In this document: piece after piece, positions 1-9,518 of the stretch | How the letters are laid out: each line of letters opens with the position of its first letter | Numbering within the stretch: the stretch's first letter is position 1 | From: Bacteroidota bacterium | Lineage (GTDB): Bacteria > Bacteroidota > Bacteroidia > Bacteroidales > JAAYUG01 | Reading direction: 5' to 3' | DNA: 53,773 nt | NCBI GenBank assembly: GCA_029571215.1 | Contig: JAKPTE010000004.1 | Location: 1-53,773, forward strand | Translations under genes and position numbers: made by a program | Notes under the pieces: model-generated | What the model was told of the DNA's origin: nothing | Database searches by the model: none | Seen by the model: the letters and a program-made list of their open reading frames with translations, nothing else

Positions 1-807
1 TTTTCATGGCAATCAACTTTGAACTTGGATACGAGGGTCAGAAAACTGACTGGCATTTATGGAGGGGCAAAAAAATACTCCTATTATTCTCTTGGAGAAC
101 GCGTTGACAATTACTATGCCATTGGCTGGATGAAAAGCTCAGACGGGAAAATCATTATTTCCGAAAGCACGGGTTTACCGTTAAAAGATCCTTATCCGCA
201 GTTGCTTGGTCATCTGGATCCTGATTGGAGGTTTGGGTTTATCAACACATTTAAATACAAAAATCTGACACTTGATGCAAACTTTGATGGAGCCTGGGGA
301 GGTGTTTTCTGGTCACGTACTGTTGAAAAAATGTGGTGGGGAGGGAAGCATCCGAATTCAGTTAAGTACCGTGACCAGGAATATGCAGCCGGTGGTCCTG
401 TCTATGTGCCTGATGGCGTAAATGTTATAAGTGGTGAACTCATTAGAGATACAGACGGGAATGTGATTTCAGATACTCGACAATATAAGAAAAATGAAAC
501 CAAAGTTAGCTGGCAGAGCTGGTGTCAGATTTATCCCTACCAGGCCAAGGTGACAGAGCACGAAAGCAAATTCTTCGCAAATGTACTTGACAGAAGCTTT
601 TTGAAATTAAGAAGAATCTCTCTAACCTACGATTTATCTGATGCTGTAAAGGTAAAGGGTATAAAAAGAACGGAATTATCATTGTTCAGTTACAACGTTT
701 TTATACTGAAAAAGGCTATGATCGTTGATCCTGATTTTGGTGATGATAATAACCTTCAGGATCCTTCAGCCAGATATGTTGGAATTTCTGCCAAATTAAC
801 ATTCTAG
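1..807 (+). CDS. SusC/RagA-family TonB-linked outer membrane protein, C-terminal part
   Basis: The frame is open from base 1, so this is the 3' end of a larger gene (about 268 codons seen; SusC proteins are usually about 1000 residues). The visible part is barrel sequence with alternating aromatic strands. It ends in DPSARYVGISAKLTF, the typical last strand of SusC proteins with a C-terminal Phe. A SusD gene follows after 25 nt, which is the standard susC-susD order. In the family, SusC forms the TonB-powered outer membrane channel and SusD sits on it as a lid that captures the substrate. The plug, TonB box and carboxypeptidase-like N-terminal domain lie outside the window, so the substrate cannot be inferred from this gene alone. 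Confidence 0.92.
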   Translation, partial: FSWQSTLNLDTRVRKLTGIYGGAKKYSYYSLGERVDNYYAIGWMKSSDGKIIISESTGLPLKDPYPQLLGHLDPDWRFGFINTFKYKNLTLDANFDGAWGGVFWSRTVEKMWWGGKHPNSVKYRDQEYAAGGPVYVPDGVNVISGELIRDTDGNVISDTRQYKKNETKVSWQSWCQIYPYQAKVTEHESKFFANVLDRSFLKLRRISLTYDLSDAVKVKGIKRTELSLFSYNVFILKKAMIVDPDFGDDNNLQDPSARYVGISAKLTF

Positions 808-832
808 AATTTTCCTATAAATAATTAAGATT

Positions 833-2311
833 ATGAAAAAAGCATTTGTTGTTAGTTTATTGGTAATGTTCGGAATACTATCATGCCAAAAGTTTGAAGA
901 ATTGAACATTAATCCAAACAATGTTTCGCAGACGCATCCTCAGTTTTTACTTACAGGCATAGAATGGAATGCATTTCAGGTTGAAGGAGCCAATCCTCTT
1001 TTTGCCTCACGAATGATTGTGCAATCAGATATGGAACATCCTATGCAGTTTTACACATGGGAGAGGGGAGGTTTTTCAGCATATGATGAATTACGCAATA
1101 TAGCTAAAATGGAAGAGGAAGCAATACGGATTAATGCCGTGAATTATCATGCACTTGCCAAATTTTTCAGGGCGTGGTATTTTTATAACCTAACTCTTGC
1201 TTTTGGTGATATCCCCTATACTGATGCATTAAAAGGAGAACAATCTGGCCTTTATAAGCCTGAGTACGATTTCCAGAAAGATGTTTTTACGGGCATTCTT
1301 AATGAGCTCGCTGATGCAAACACAATGATGACAGATGATCCCATTGCAGGCGATATTATTTATGGCGGTGATTCTTTTAAGTGGAAAAAACTTATCAATT
1401 CGTTCAGGCTCCGAGTTCTCTTAAGTCTCTCGAGGAAAGAGAATGATCAGGATTTGTCTGTTAAAAGTAAGTTTGCCTCCATTCTTGCTTCAGATCCTAT
1501 TTTTGAATCAATACAAGACGATGCCAAACTCGTATTCATAAATCAGGTTGGCAACAGATACACCGAATTTAATAACAGCAATTACGGGTCGAATCGTTAT
1601 ATGGACTCAACCTTTATCAGAAGGCTGCAGGAAAGAAAAGACCCGCGGTTATTTGTTTATGCGGCACAAACAAAAAATGCGAAGGAACAGGGACTGCCAA
1701 TTAACGATTTCAATGGATATGACGGTGGAAATCCCATTGCTCCTTTTAACGAGGTAAATCTGAAAGCTATTGCGGGTAATGTTTCGAAGGTAAATTTCCG
1801 TTATACAACAGACCCTGTATGTGAACCACACATCCTTATGGGTTATTCCGAATTGCAGTTAATTCTTGCTGAAGCCATTGTCAGAGGATGGATCATCTCA
1901 GGAGATGCAGGTGAACATTATAACAACGCTGTTAAAGCTTCATTTCAGTTTTATAATACGTATGCAAAAGACTATGAATCTTATTTTACTGCAGCAGCCG
2001 CGGAAGATTATTTGCAGGAACCACTTGTGCGTTTTGATATTCCACTTAGTAACGACGAAAAAATTGAACGGATCATTACTCAAAAATACCTGTTTTCTTT
2101 TTTGCAAGGCGGATGGCGAATGTACTATGAACAACTAAGAACTGGTTATCCTTCATTTGCCTATTTACCCGGCCAAACGCCTCCGACACGATTTATGTAT
2201 CCAAACAGCGAATACCTCTATAATTCAGACAATGTTGAAGTTGCTATAACAAGACAATTCGGTGTTGGAAGGGATAATACACGCGAAATACCCTGGTGGC
2301 TAAAAAATTAA
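833..2311 (+). CDS. SusD/RagB-family nutrient-binding outer membrane lipoprotein
   Basis: A 492-residue lipoprotein. A short signal peptide ends in the lipobox GILSC with Cys18 as the lipidated residue. The mature start KFEELNINPNNVSQTHP is typical of the SusD-like branch related to PF12771 (SusD/RagB outer membrane lipoprotein), rich in helical TPR-like repeats such as NYHALAKFFRAWYFYNLT. It should sit on the outer face of the outer membrane as the lid of the SusC channel encoded just upstream. A strong rho-independent terminator follows the stop codon, separating it from the PHP and GDPD genes downstream. The substrate is not known. The downstream enzymes suggest a phosphorylated or phosphodiester ligand, which is inference. 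Confidence 0.93.
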   Translation: MKKAFVVSLLVMFGILSCQKFEELNINPNNVSQTHPQFLLTGIEWNAFQVEGANPLFASRMIVQSDMEHPMQFYTWERGGFSAYDELRNIAKMEEEAIRINAVNYHALAKFFRAWYFYNLTLAFGDIPYTDALKGEQSGLYKPEYDFQKDVFTGILNELADANTMMTDDPIAGDIIYGGDSFKWKKLINSFRLRVLLSLSRKENDQDLSVKSKFASILASDPIFESIQDDAKLVFINQVGNRYTEFNNSNYGSNRYMDSTFIRRLQERKDPRLFVYAAQTKNAKEQGLPINDFNGYDGGNPIAPFNEVNLKAIAGNVSKVNFRYTTDPVCEPHILMGYSELQLILAEAIVRGWIISGDAGEHYNNAVKASFQFYNTYAKDYESYFTAAAAEDYLQEPLVRFDIPLSNDEKIERIITQKYLFSFLQGGWRMYYEQLRTGYPSFAYLPGQTPPTRFMYPNSEYLYNSDNVEVAITRQFGVGRDNTREIPWWLKN

Positions 2312-2374
2312 TATTTACAACTTTACTTTTAATATAGGTTAGGTTGGTTAGGTTAGTTTTTGTTGGTTAGGGCT

Positions 2375-2408
2375 TCCGGTGATGATTTATATCATCACCG
2401 GATTTTTT
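2375..2408 (+). terminator. Rho-independent terminator after susD
   Basis: A perfect 12-bp stem (TCCGGTGATGAT at 2375-2386, complement at 2391-2402) with a TTAT loop is followed by TTTTTT. It lies 64 nt after the susD stop and 33 nt before the PHP gene. It may end or attenuate susCD transcription before the two phosphoesterase genes. Confidence 0.88.
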
Positions 2409-2440
2409 AAAATTTTCTTTACTAATTAATTTTTTGAAGA

Positions 2441-3517
2441 ATGAAAGCTTTTATTATAATAATATTGACTGGCTGGATGTTGACAACACCTGGCACAGCC
2501 CAAAAGACGGTGATTACTGAATTGGAACGGGCGCATACTAGAGATACAATCCGCGTTCCCGATATTAGAGGTCTTAAGGCAATCAAATGTGATTTTCATA
2601 TGCATACAGTCTTTTCGGATGGTTTATTATGGCCGGAAGTACGTGTTCAGGAAGCGTGGGAAGAAGGACTTGATGCCATAGCAATAACTGATCACATTGA
2701 GTACCAGCCTCATAAAACCTATGTGAGTGGTTCACTCAACAGCAGCTATGAGCTTGCTTTGCCCAAGGCAAAGGAGTTAGGTATATTGCTAATTCATGGG
2801 GGAGAAATTACCCGAGAAATGCCTCCAGGCCATTTGAATGTATTATTTGCAAAAGATGTTGAAAGGATTAACCTGGAAGATGATGAGGCTGCGATTATGG
2901 AAGCCTATAACCAGGGTGCATTTATTTTTTGGAATCATCCCTGCTGGAAAAAGCAGCAGCCTGACAGCTGCATTATGTTCAGAATTCATAAAGATCTTAT
3001 AAAAAATAAGATTATAGCGGGAATTGAGGTTTTTAACGAGATAGAATGGTATCCATGTGCTCTTGACTGGTGTCTGGAAAACAATTTAGCAGTAATAAGT
3101 TCATCCGATATTCATGAGGTAACCGCACATTATTATGCGATGGATAAGTGGAGAAGACCAATGACGCTTGTTTTTGCCTCCGAAAAAACTCATGAAAGTC
3201 TGAAGTATGCTTTGTTTGCAGGGCAGACAGTGGCATGGTTCGGGAAATATATTGCCGGTAGAGAGGATTTGCTGAACGAGTTATTCATTCAATCCATATC
3301 AATCAAAAAGAACGGAAAAACAAAACAAGGAGAAACAATAATCAATCTGACCAATACAAGCGATTTTATTTTTGAAATATCTTCCATTTACGACAAGAAT
3401 AAGTCGGTAGTATTGTATCCTGATGGATTTGTTTCGCTTCGGGTTAAACCAGATGAAAGATTCAAAATATCAAATTGGTTTACTGGTTCGGATAAAAATC
3501 TCATTATTCATTTTTGA
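2441..3517 (+). CDS. Secreted PHP-domain metal-dependent phosphoesterase (copy 1)
   Basis: 358 residues with an N-terminal signal peptide (hydrophobic residues 3-17, likely cleavage after TA in GTAQ near residue 21). The PHP metal-site motifs are all present: DFHMHTVFSDG (His53, His55, Asp60), ITDH (Asp84, His85), GGEITRE (Glu122), FWNHP (His166) and SSDIH (Asp223, His225). The PHP superfamily includes histidinol phosphatase, nucleotide phosphodiesterases and polymerase PHP domains; exported single-domain members remain mostly unassigned. A paralogue with the same motifs lies at 18417-19526. The gene is 12 nt from the GDPD gene, so the two are probably co-transcribed. The last 85 residues look like a small beta domain. 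The substrate is unknown; a phosphomonoester released by the neighbouring GDPD is a reasonable guess. Confidence 0.85.
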   Translation: MKAFIIIILTGWMLTTPGTAQKTVITELERAHTRDTIRVPDIRGLKAIKCDFHMHTVFSDGLLWPEVRVQEAWEEGLDAIAITDHIEYQPHKTYVSGSLNSSYELALPKAKELGILLIHGGEITREMPPGHLNVLFAKDVERINLEDDEAAIMEAYNQGAFIFWNHPCWKKQQPDSCIMFRIHKDLIKNKIIAGIEVFNEIEWYPCALDWCLENNLAVISSSDIHEVTAHYYAMDKWRRPMTLVFASEKTHESLKYALFAGQTVAWFGKYIAGREDLLNELFIQSISIKKNGKTKQGETIINLTNTSDFIFEISSIYDKNKSVVLYPDGFVSLRVKPDERFKISNWFTGSDKNLIIHF

Positions 3518-3529
3518 AAGAGCAAATTC

Positions 3530-4384
3530 ATGCAACGAAGGAAGTTTTTGGTTTCTTCTGGATTGTTAACAACTATTCCTTTCATGAAATTCAATAATGC
3601 CAGGAGGAAGGAAATTCAGTGCTTCAAAAAAATCCTTATAGAAGCACACCGCGGAAATTCTAAACATGCACCGGAGAATACCTTGGCTGCTTTTTCTGAA
3701 GCAATTGAAATTGGCGCTCACAGGGTAGAATTGGATTTACGCTGTTCGGCTGATGGGAAGCTTGTAATATTGCACGATGAAACTGTTGACAGAACGACAA
3801 ATGGATCCGGCATGATAAGTGTTATGGATTACAACTATATAAAGAAGTTGGATGCTGGGAGTTGGAAATCATCTGCATATAAAGGAGAAAAGGTCCCTTT
3901 ACTGGAAGAAGTGTATGAACTATGCAGGGGAAGAACAATGCTCAATATTGATCTGAAAGATATTTGTGCTGTGCCGAACCTACTTAAGATAACCCGGGAC
4001 ATGAAAATGGAAGATGCCGTGGTAATTACGGGTAAAATACCTGAATGTGCAAATAAAATACGCAAGAATAGCGGATATCTGCCAATGTTTTATGATGAAG
4101 GTGATGGTATATTTAACCAATTACTTAATTCGGGTCAGAAAACAGAAGCAATGAGATATGCCATCAGGCAGGCTTGCTATTATGGGTTGCAGGGATTTTT
4201 GTTTTCAATAGATTTTGTTGATGAGGAAATTGTTCATCAGGCCCATCTGCATGGTCTTTCCGTAAATGTTTGGGATGTAAACACACCTGAACAGGTTGAG
4301 TATATACAGGTTTGTGGTGCGGATGCTTTGATGACTGATGATCCCGGTGTGGCAAAGGAAACCTTATTCCAAATTATATCCTGA
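3530..4384 (+). CDS. Exported glycerophosphodiester phosphodiesterase family protein
   Basis: 284 residues. The N-terminus MQRRKFLVSSGLLTTIPF has a twin-arginine-like start and a short hydrophobic stretch, so export (possibly by Tat) is likely. The GDPD (TIM-barrel) catalytic motifs are clear: HRG (His40, Arg41), EN at 49-50, the metal pair Glu67/Asp69 in VELDL, and HD at 82-83. The C-terminal barrel motif VNVWDVNTPEQ and the TDDPG end also fit. The family hydrolyses glycerophosphodiesters to sn-glycerol 3-phosphate and an alcohol. It starts 12 nt after the PHP gene. Its last 11 bases overlap, tail to tail, the end of the SpoIIE-type phosphatase gene on the other strand. Confidence 0.9.
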   Translation: MQRRKFLVSSGLLTTIPFMKFNNARRKEIQCFKKILIEAHRGNSKHAPENTLAAFSEAIEIGAHRVELDLRCSADGKLVILHDETVDRTTNGSGMISVMDYNYIKKLDAGSWKSSAYKGEKVPLLEEVYELCRGRTMLNIDLKDICAVPNLLKITRDMKMEDAVVITGKIPECANKIRKNSGYLPMFYDEGDGIFNQLLNSGQKTEAMRYAIRQACYYGLQGFLFSIDFVDEEIVHQAHLHGLSVNVWDVNTPEQVEYIQVCGADALMTDDPGVAKETLFQIIS

Positions 4385-6911
4385 ATCCAATCATTAGAAT
4401 ATCATCAATTTGGGCATTATCTCCTTTCCAGTTGTTGAAAGTGTCCAGGAGGATTCCGGATTGTTCCTGCATGGGAAGGGCATGAATCTGCAGCAACAGT
4501 TTTTGCAGGGAGGCATATTTAAATTTTTTGTTATTGGGTCCTCCAAACTGGTCGGCGTATCCGTCGGAAAACATGTACACCCTGTCGTTTTCGCCGATTT
4601 CAACAGTGTGGTTGGTGAAGGGAATGGTGTTGTCGAAGTGCATGCCGATAGGCATTTTGTCGGGTTTCAGAATGGTGAGGTTTCCGTTTCGAATGATGTA
4701 AATGGGATTGTTGGCTCCGGCATATTGCAGTGTGTTGTTCAGAGGATTGATTATGCACAGTGAGATATCCATACCGTCGCGGGTTTCTTCAGTTTTCCCC
4801 TTATGATGAAGAGCCCTGATTACATTGGCCCGCAACTGATTGAGTATTTCTGCTGCATCCAGTTCAGGCATTGCTCCCACGATATCATAGAGAAAAGTGA
4901 GACCCATCATGCTCATAAAGGCACCGGGAACGCCATGCCCTGTGCAGTCGGCTGCCGCCACCACTACAGAATGGCCGCGGCGGATGCCCCAGAAGAAGTC
5001 TCCACTGACAATATCCCTCGGCAGGAATAAAACAAATCCTTCGGAGAAAAATCGGATGATTTCTTCCTCCGATGGCAGAACAGCCTTCTGAATATGTCGT
5101 GCATAGAGAATGCTGTCGGTGATAGCCTTGTTTTTTTCTTCAATTATCTGTTTTTGCTTAACAATCTGATCGGTTTGTGCCAGTATTTCCTGGTTCATCT
5201 GTTCCAGTTCCTCGTTTTTTTCTTCAATTTGTTTTTTCTGCCAGGCAAGGGTGATATTTTTCCTACGCATCACAATAAGTCCGACAAGGATGGAAATTGC
5301 AATGATGGCCGAAAGTATGGTCATTCCAATGGCTCTTTTTTTTGCCAGAGCTTGTTTTTCCTTTTCCACCTGAAGAAGTTTGATTTCCTGCTCCTGTCGC
5401 TTTCTGTCTGCTTCCTGCTGCTGGAGTCGCAAGTCCTGGATGGCTTTTTCCTGCTGGAGGTTTTTCATTTCCCTTTCGCGCAATTCGGCTTCATGGCGTT
5501 GCTGATTCAGTACCATGGCCTGCAGAATTCTTTGCTTTTCCGAGGTTTCCAGTTCCCGTTCCTTTTTGAGCAGGTCAAGTTCTTTCTGTCGTTTTTCGGC
5601 CTCGAGACGCATTTGCCGCAGTTCAAGATCCTGCCGGTCTTCGTTTGAAATTCTCAGCCAGAGGTCTTTATCGGTGCGGTCTGCTTCGAGCAGAAACTGC
5701 TCTTCCTTTTGGCGATTCACCTGGGCATGCAGGTCGAGGGAATCCTTCAGCGCCAGATGCTTTTCATAGTAATCGAGAGCTGCAATATAGTCGTTTCCGG
5801 ATTTAAGGATTTGAGAATAAGTAAAATAGCATTTCTGCAACAAATCCATATCGTTTGCCTCTGCAGCGCTTTCAATGGAACGTCTGCTAATTTCACCCGC
5901 ATTGTAAAGGTCATTCTTATAAAAATAGGTTGTGGCAAGCATATTTTCCAACAAGGCTTTTGCTCCCGGGTTTTTCCTTACAGAGGGTATCTCCATTGCC
6001 TGGTTCAGCAGGGTAATGGCAGTTGAGTAATTGCGCATATTCTGGTAGCAGACGGCAAGGTTGGTGACAATCGCCGGTACTTCTTCTTTACGGTATTTGG
6101 TGGCCAGTTGAAGGGATTGTCTGAAGAGATCCGAGGCCTCGGTATATTTCTGATTCAGGACGTAATTGTACGCCATATTGTTGAGCACGACTACCATGGC
6201 CGAGGAGTCATGCTGGGCAGAACAGATGGACAACATCTGCCGGTCGTACCCGATGGCATCGGTAAAGTTCTTTTCGGTTACTGCCAGGGAAGAAAGCTGT
6301 GCAAGAACCCGCAGCACGGACGTTGAATCGGCAGCCTTCCGGTAGTCATTAAGCAGGGGAATCATCACTGATTTCGCTTCGGAAATCTGGTTGCTTCTGA
6401 GGTAGCACGAGCCGGTTTTTTCTCTGAGGCTAAACACTGACCGGTCTGCCGGGAGGTTCCTTCTGAGGGACAGGGCTCTCTGATAATATTCAAGGGCCTT
6501 GTCAAAAACACTTTTCCTGTAATAATAGTCGCCGGTTAGTTCGGATATTTCGGCTGCTTTTTCGTTAATCCCTAGTTTCTCATAAGCTGATAACGCTCTG
6601 AGAAGATAGTACAGATAATCGGTTGAATTTTCCTGGATGCCTGCAATTCGTGCCAGCAGGGTGCAGGTGGCGGCCAACAGTTCAGGGTTTCTTGCATCCT
6701 CCCCGATAAAGAGAATTTTTTCAGCTTCCTGCCTGGCTTTGTCAACAAGTCCGGAATCCATGAACTGAGATGCTTTTTTGTATGCCGCAGCTGCCAGCAG
6801 GGAATCGTCTTCCTGGAGGGCGAAAAAAGAAGAAGTGGCATAACAGATCTCTGTTGAGAACAGAATTCCGGACAGAAGGAATGTGTAAACAATATGCCTT
6901 AAACGTATCAT
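4374..6911 (-). CDS. TPR / coiled-coil / SpoIIE-type PP2C serine phosphatase, membrane-anchored
   Basis: 845 residues. Signal peptide (about 1-26), TPR-like helical repeats (about 40-390), a long charged coiled coil (about 400-525), one transmembrane helix (about 527-548), a second coiled coil (555-600) and a C-terminal SpoIIE/RsbU-type PP2C domain (about 605-845). Catalytic motifs include VSGDFF (Asp638) and ADCTGHGVPGAFMSM (Asp655, His659). The TPR part should be periplasmic and the phosphatase cytoplasmic. Family members dephosphorylate Ser/Thr in anti-sigma-antagonist or similar partners. No partner-switching STAS or anti-sigma gene is seen nearby. It starts 9 nt after the TonB-dependent receptor gene and is probably co-transcribed with it. 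Such TPR-SpoIIE fusions are common in Bacteroidota. Confidence 0.93.
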   Translation of the reverse strand: MIRLRHIVYTFLLSGILFSTEICYATSSFFALQEDDSLLAAAAYKKASQFMDSGLVDKARQEAEKILFIGEDARNPELLAATCTLLARIAGIQENSTDYLYYLLRALSAYEKLGINEKAAEISELTGDYYYRKSVFDKALEYYQRALSLRRNLPADRSVFSLREKTGSCYLRSNQISEAKSVMIPLLNDYRKAADSTSVLRVLAQLSSLAVTEKNFTDAIGYDRQMLSICSAQHDSSAMVVVLNNMAYNYVLNQKYTEASDLFRQSLQLATKYRKEEVPAIVTNLAVCYQNMRNYSTAITLLNQAMEIPSVRKNPGAKALLENMLATTYFYKNDLYNAGEISRRSIESAAEANDMDLLQKCYFTYSQILKSGNDYIAALDYYEKHLALKDSLDLHAQVNRQKEEQFLLEADRTDKDLWLRISNEDRQDLELRQMRLEAEKRQKELDLLKKERELETSEKQRILQAMVLNQQRHEAELREREMKNLQQEKAIQDLRLQQQEADRKRQEQEIKLLQVEKEKQALAKKRAIGMTILSAIIAISILVGLIVMRRKNITLAWQKKQIEEKNEELEQMNQEILAQTDQIVKQKQIIEEKNKAITDSILYARHIQKAVLPSEEEIIRFFSEGFVLFLPRDIVSGDFFWGIRRGHSVVVAAADCTGHGVPGAFMSMMGLTFLYDIVGAMPELDAAEILNQLRANVIRALHHKGKTEETRDGMDISLCIINPLNNTLQYAGANNPIYIIRNGNLTILKPDKMPIGMHFDNTIPFTNHTVEIGENDRVYMFSDGYADQFGGPNNKKFKYASLQKLLLQIHALPMQEQSGILLDTFNNWKGDNAQIDDILMIGFRI

Positions 6912-6920
6912 GCCAGCCTG

Positions 6921-9281
6921 TCAATTCAGAGTGTATGTAAAGCCAAAACGAAGGTTTCTTCCGGGTTGAGGTACCGAAACCAGATCCATATCGGAACCTG
7001 ATGTTATTGGCATTCCATATTTTTCGTCGAAAACATTCACTATGCTGATGTAACCCCTTAGATTAACTCCAAATCGGTAATCGGCTGTAAAATCCATCGT
7101 GTAATACCCGTCAACATTTTTAAAAAGGTTTTTGTACAGGCCTTCGAATGGTATAAGGACTCTCATCCATTTTGTCATCCACGTACTTTCCATACGCAGA
7201 TAAAGGTTTTTTACGGGAGTGGCAGTAAGGCATAACTGACCAAAATGTCGGGGCATCAGTTTAAAATTCCCAACTATATCAGACACATTGGGCAGGTTCT
7301 TATTCCGGTCGGCATTAAACGTGAGGGTGAGTTCGCCTGAAAGTCCTATGGTCCGAATGATATCAGTCCATTGCAGGGTTGTTTGGAATCCGTAGAGACG
7401 GCTCACAGCATCTTTTTCATTCATCTTGGTGGAAGCCGAGTCATTGACCGACAGGGGATACAGGGTTCGGTTTACCGATATCCTGCTATTGAAGTTGATC
7501 ATATTCTGCACCTGATAAAAGTAAAGATTACCAGTAAGGGTAAGATTTCTTCTGACTTTTCGCTGGATGCTGAGCTCAGAAGCCAGAAAATGTTCGGGTC
7601 TGAGGTTTTTGTTGGGCAGAATCAGATAGTTCACACTGTCGGCATGGAGTCCGGTTCTGAATGCAAGCGATTCAAACGAAACGGAAGAGGGTGGTGCTTT
7701 GAAAGCTGTTCCGGCTGATATCCGAATGGTAGTTTTCGGGTCGGGGCTCACCATGGCAGCAATCCGCGGATTAAGGCTATTTCCGTAAAAGCTGTTCATG
7801 TCGTACCGTATTCCGCCCATCAGCCGGAATCCTTTCACCACCCAGTAGATCTGGTTAAATACCGACAGGTTATGGAAAAAGAAAGGATTGAAACCAAAAT
7901 CTCCCAATAGGGAATCGGTTGGGAAGCTGGTACCTCCGTAAGGGTTGTATCGCGCTGCGTTGAAAGGGTGAAGCAAGTAATTGGTGCGTGGCAAATTGCT
8001 CGAAAGCTGATAACTTAACCCACCCAGCAGCTCAAGATTGGTTCTGGGCGTGAAGGTAAGTACTTCTTCAAACAGGTAGTCATCGGAGGCAGAGTACTGA
8101 TAAAGCTTTTCAGCCGTAGGATGAAACGTGACCGCAAAATTGGAATTATTGTCCATCCGATATTTTAGCAGATTCAGACTGGTAGTACTGGAAAAACGGG
8201 AAGAGACGGGGGTGGTATAGCTCATAACCAGGCTCTGAATATAGTCGCCCCAGAAAGCATTGGGATCATTGTACCGGAAGAAAAGTGGCGATTTACCAAT
8301 GGAACTGTGTGTATGCCTGTACATATTGAGGTAAGAGATACCTACACCCCTGAAATTCAGGTTTAAGCCTATCATGTAAGCTCCGGTGGAAAGATCAGCA
8401 CTCATATCAGGGAAGGTAAGTCCGCCAGCATATCTTGCGGGATAATATTCCCGGATAAATGAAGCAGAGGTGGTTCCGGCTCCGGTGAGGGTTCCTTCGG
8501 TAATATCGAGAGGATTATAAGATACTAAACCCAGAGTGAATTTTTCCCGTTTTTTCTGAAAATAGTAGAGAGGGTTATAAAAATCACCTTCTTTATATTT
8601 TATATTCAACCGGTTCAGTTCCGTTTTGCTTCCGTAAAAACTATACTGAAGGAGATTTTTATTTCTTCCGGCTTTCCCCCCTATACTGAAATTCATCTGG
8701 GAAAAACCATTGGTACCAAGACCCAGGTCAGCCTGAGCAAAGGTGCCTTTTTCCGCCTCGCGAGTAATAATATTGATTACGCCAGAAATTGCATCAGCTC
8801 CGTATACAGCGGCCGAAGGACCGCAAACAATTTCAATTCGTTCGGCCTGTCGCAGGGGTAATTGGAATCCGATAGGCATGGCTCCTGAAACTGAAGGTTT
8901 AACCGGTTGGCCATTTACCAGAATTTTGGTGTAGTAATTTCCGGTTAGACCGCGGAGCAAAAATGTTTCTCCTGTTTCGCCTGACCCGGCCAGAGAAATG
9001 CGGACACCCGGAATGGACTTTAGCACTTCTGCAAGGGTATTGGTATGGTTGCGTATAATTTCCTCGTGCGATATGACGTAGATGGTCACAGGTAACTCAT
9101 CCATGTTTCTCGGACTTCGGCTGGCGGCAACTACCTTGGTCCCGAAGGTATCGATGTGCATTATCAGATTCCGCTCATTCAGCCTGCGCAGTTCATAACT
9201 GACGGTATCGTTCATCCTGCTCTGGGCAGAAATATTCAGCGAAGCTGCAAGAAACAGCATAATGGCAGGTGTGCGAAACAT
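6921..9281 (-). CDS. TonB-dependent outer membrane receptor (CirA/BtuB-like)
   Basis: About 786 residues from the chosen ATG at 9281, which begins the good signal peptide MFRTPAIMLFLAASLNISAQ. In-frame starts at 9311 and 9407 would give a 10- or 42-residue extension in front of it. The plug domain (about 60-175) has TIYVISHEEI, PGVRISLAGSG, LLRGLTGNYYTKILVNGQP, and ERIEIVCGPSAAVYGADAISGVINIIT. The rest is barrel, ending in PGRNLRFGFTYTLN. There is no SusC-type carboxypeptidase-like N-terminal domain and no SusD partner, so it is a single receptor of the vitamin, siderophore or metal type. The ligand is unknown. The SpoIIE-type phosphatase gene follows after 9 nt. A weak -7-like TACTTTTA at 9311-9318 would fit the 9281 start. 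Confidence 0.92.
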   Translation of the reverse strand: MFRTPAIMLFLAASLNISAQSRMNDTVSYELRRLNERNLIMHIDTFGTKVVAASRSPRNMDELPVTIYVISHEEIIRNHTNTLAEVLKSIPGVRISLAGSGETGETFLLRGLTGNYYTKILVNGQPVKPSVSGAMPIGFQLPLRQAERIEIVCGPSAAVYGADAISGVINIITREAEKGTFAQADLGLGTNGFSQMNFSIGGKAGRNKNLLQYSFYGSKTELNRLNIKYKEGDFYNPLYYFQKKREKFTLGLVSYNPLDITEGTLTGAGTTSASFIREYYPARYAGGLTFPDMSADLSTGAYMIGLNLNFRGVGISYLNMYRHTHSSIGKSPLFFRYNDPNAFWGDYIQSLVMSYTTPVSSRFSSTTSLNLLKYRMDNNSNFAVTFHPTAEKLYQYSASDDYLFEEVLTFTPRTNLELLGGLSYQLSSNLPRTNYLLHPFNAARYNPYGGTSFPTDSLLGDFGFNPFFFHNLSVFNQIYWVVKGFRLMGGIRYDMNSFYGNSLNPRIAAMVSPDPKTTIRISAGTAFKAPPSSVSFESLAFRTGLHADSVNYLILPNKNLRPEHFLASELSIQRKVRRNLTLTGNLYFYQVQNMINFNSRISVNRTLYPLSVNDSASTKMNEKDAVSRLYGFQTTLQWTDIIRTIGLSGELTLTFNADRNKNLPNVSDIVGNFKLMPRHFGQLCLTATPVKNLYLRMESTWMTKWMRVLIPFEGLYKNLFKNVDGYYTMDFTADYRFGVNLRGYISIVNVFDEKYGMPITSGSDMDLVSVPQPGRNLRFGFTYTLN

Positions 9282-9518
9282 CGTGCCCTTATTATGACTG
9301 GTTTTGGTCATAAAAGTACTCCATTTTCGGCAAAATACCTCACTATCCTGAGTGGGTAAATTTTTGTGAAGTCGCAAAACCTTGTTTATCACTTTCCTGG
9401 ATAGCAATGTTCCATGTCAGCAGCATGATCCGTGGAGCCAGGAACCTATGTTTGGATTACCCTGATGCATGCTTTAGTTCGCTTCACTCCTGACGCATAA
9501 TCCGGGATAAACTGAAAA

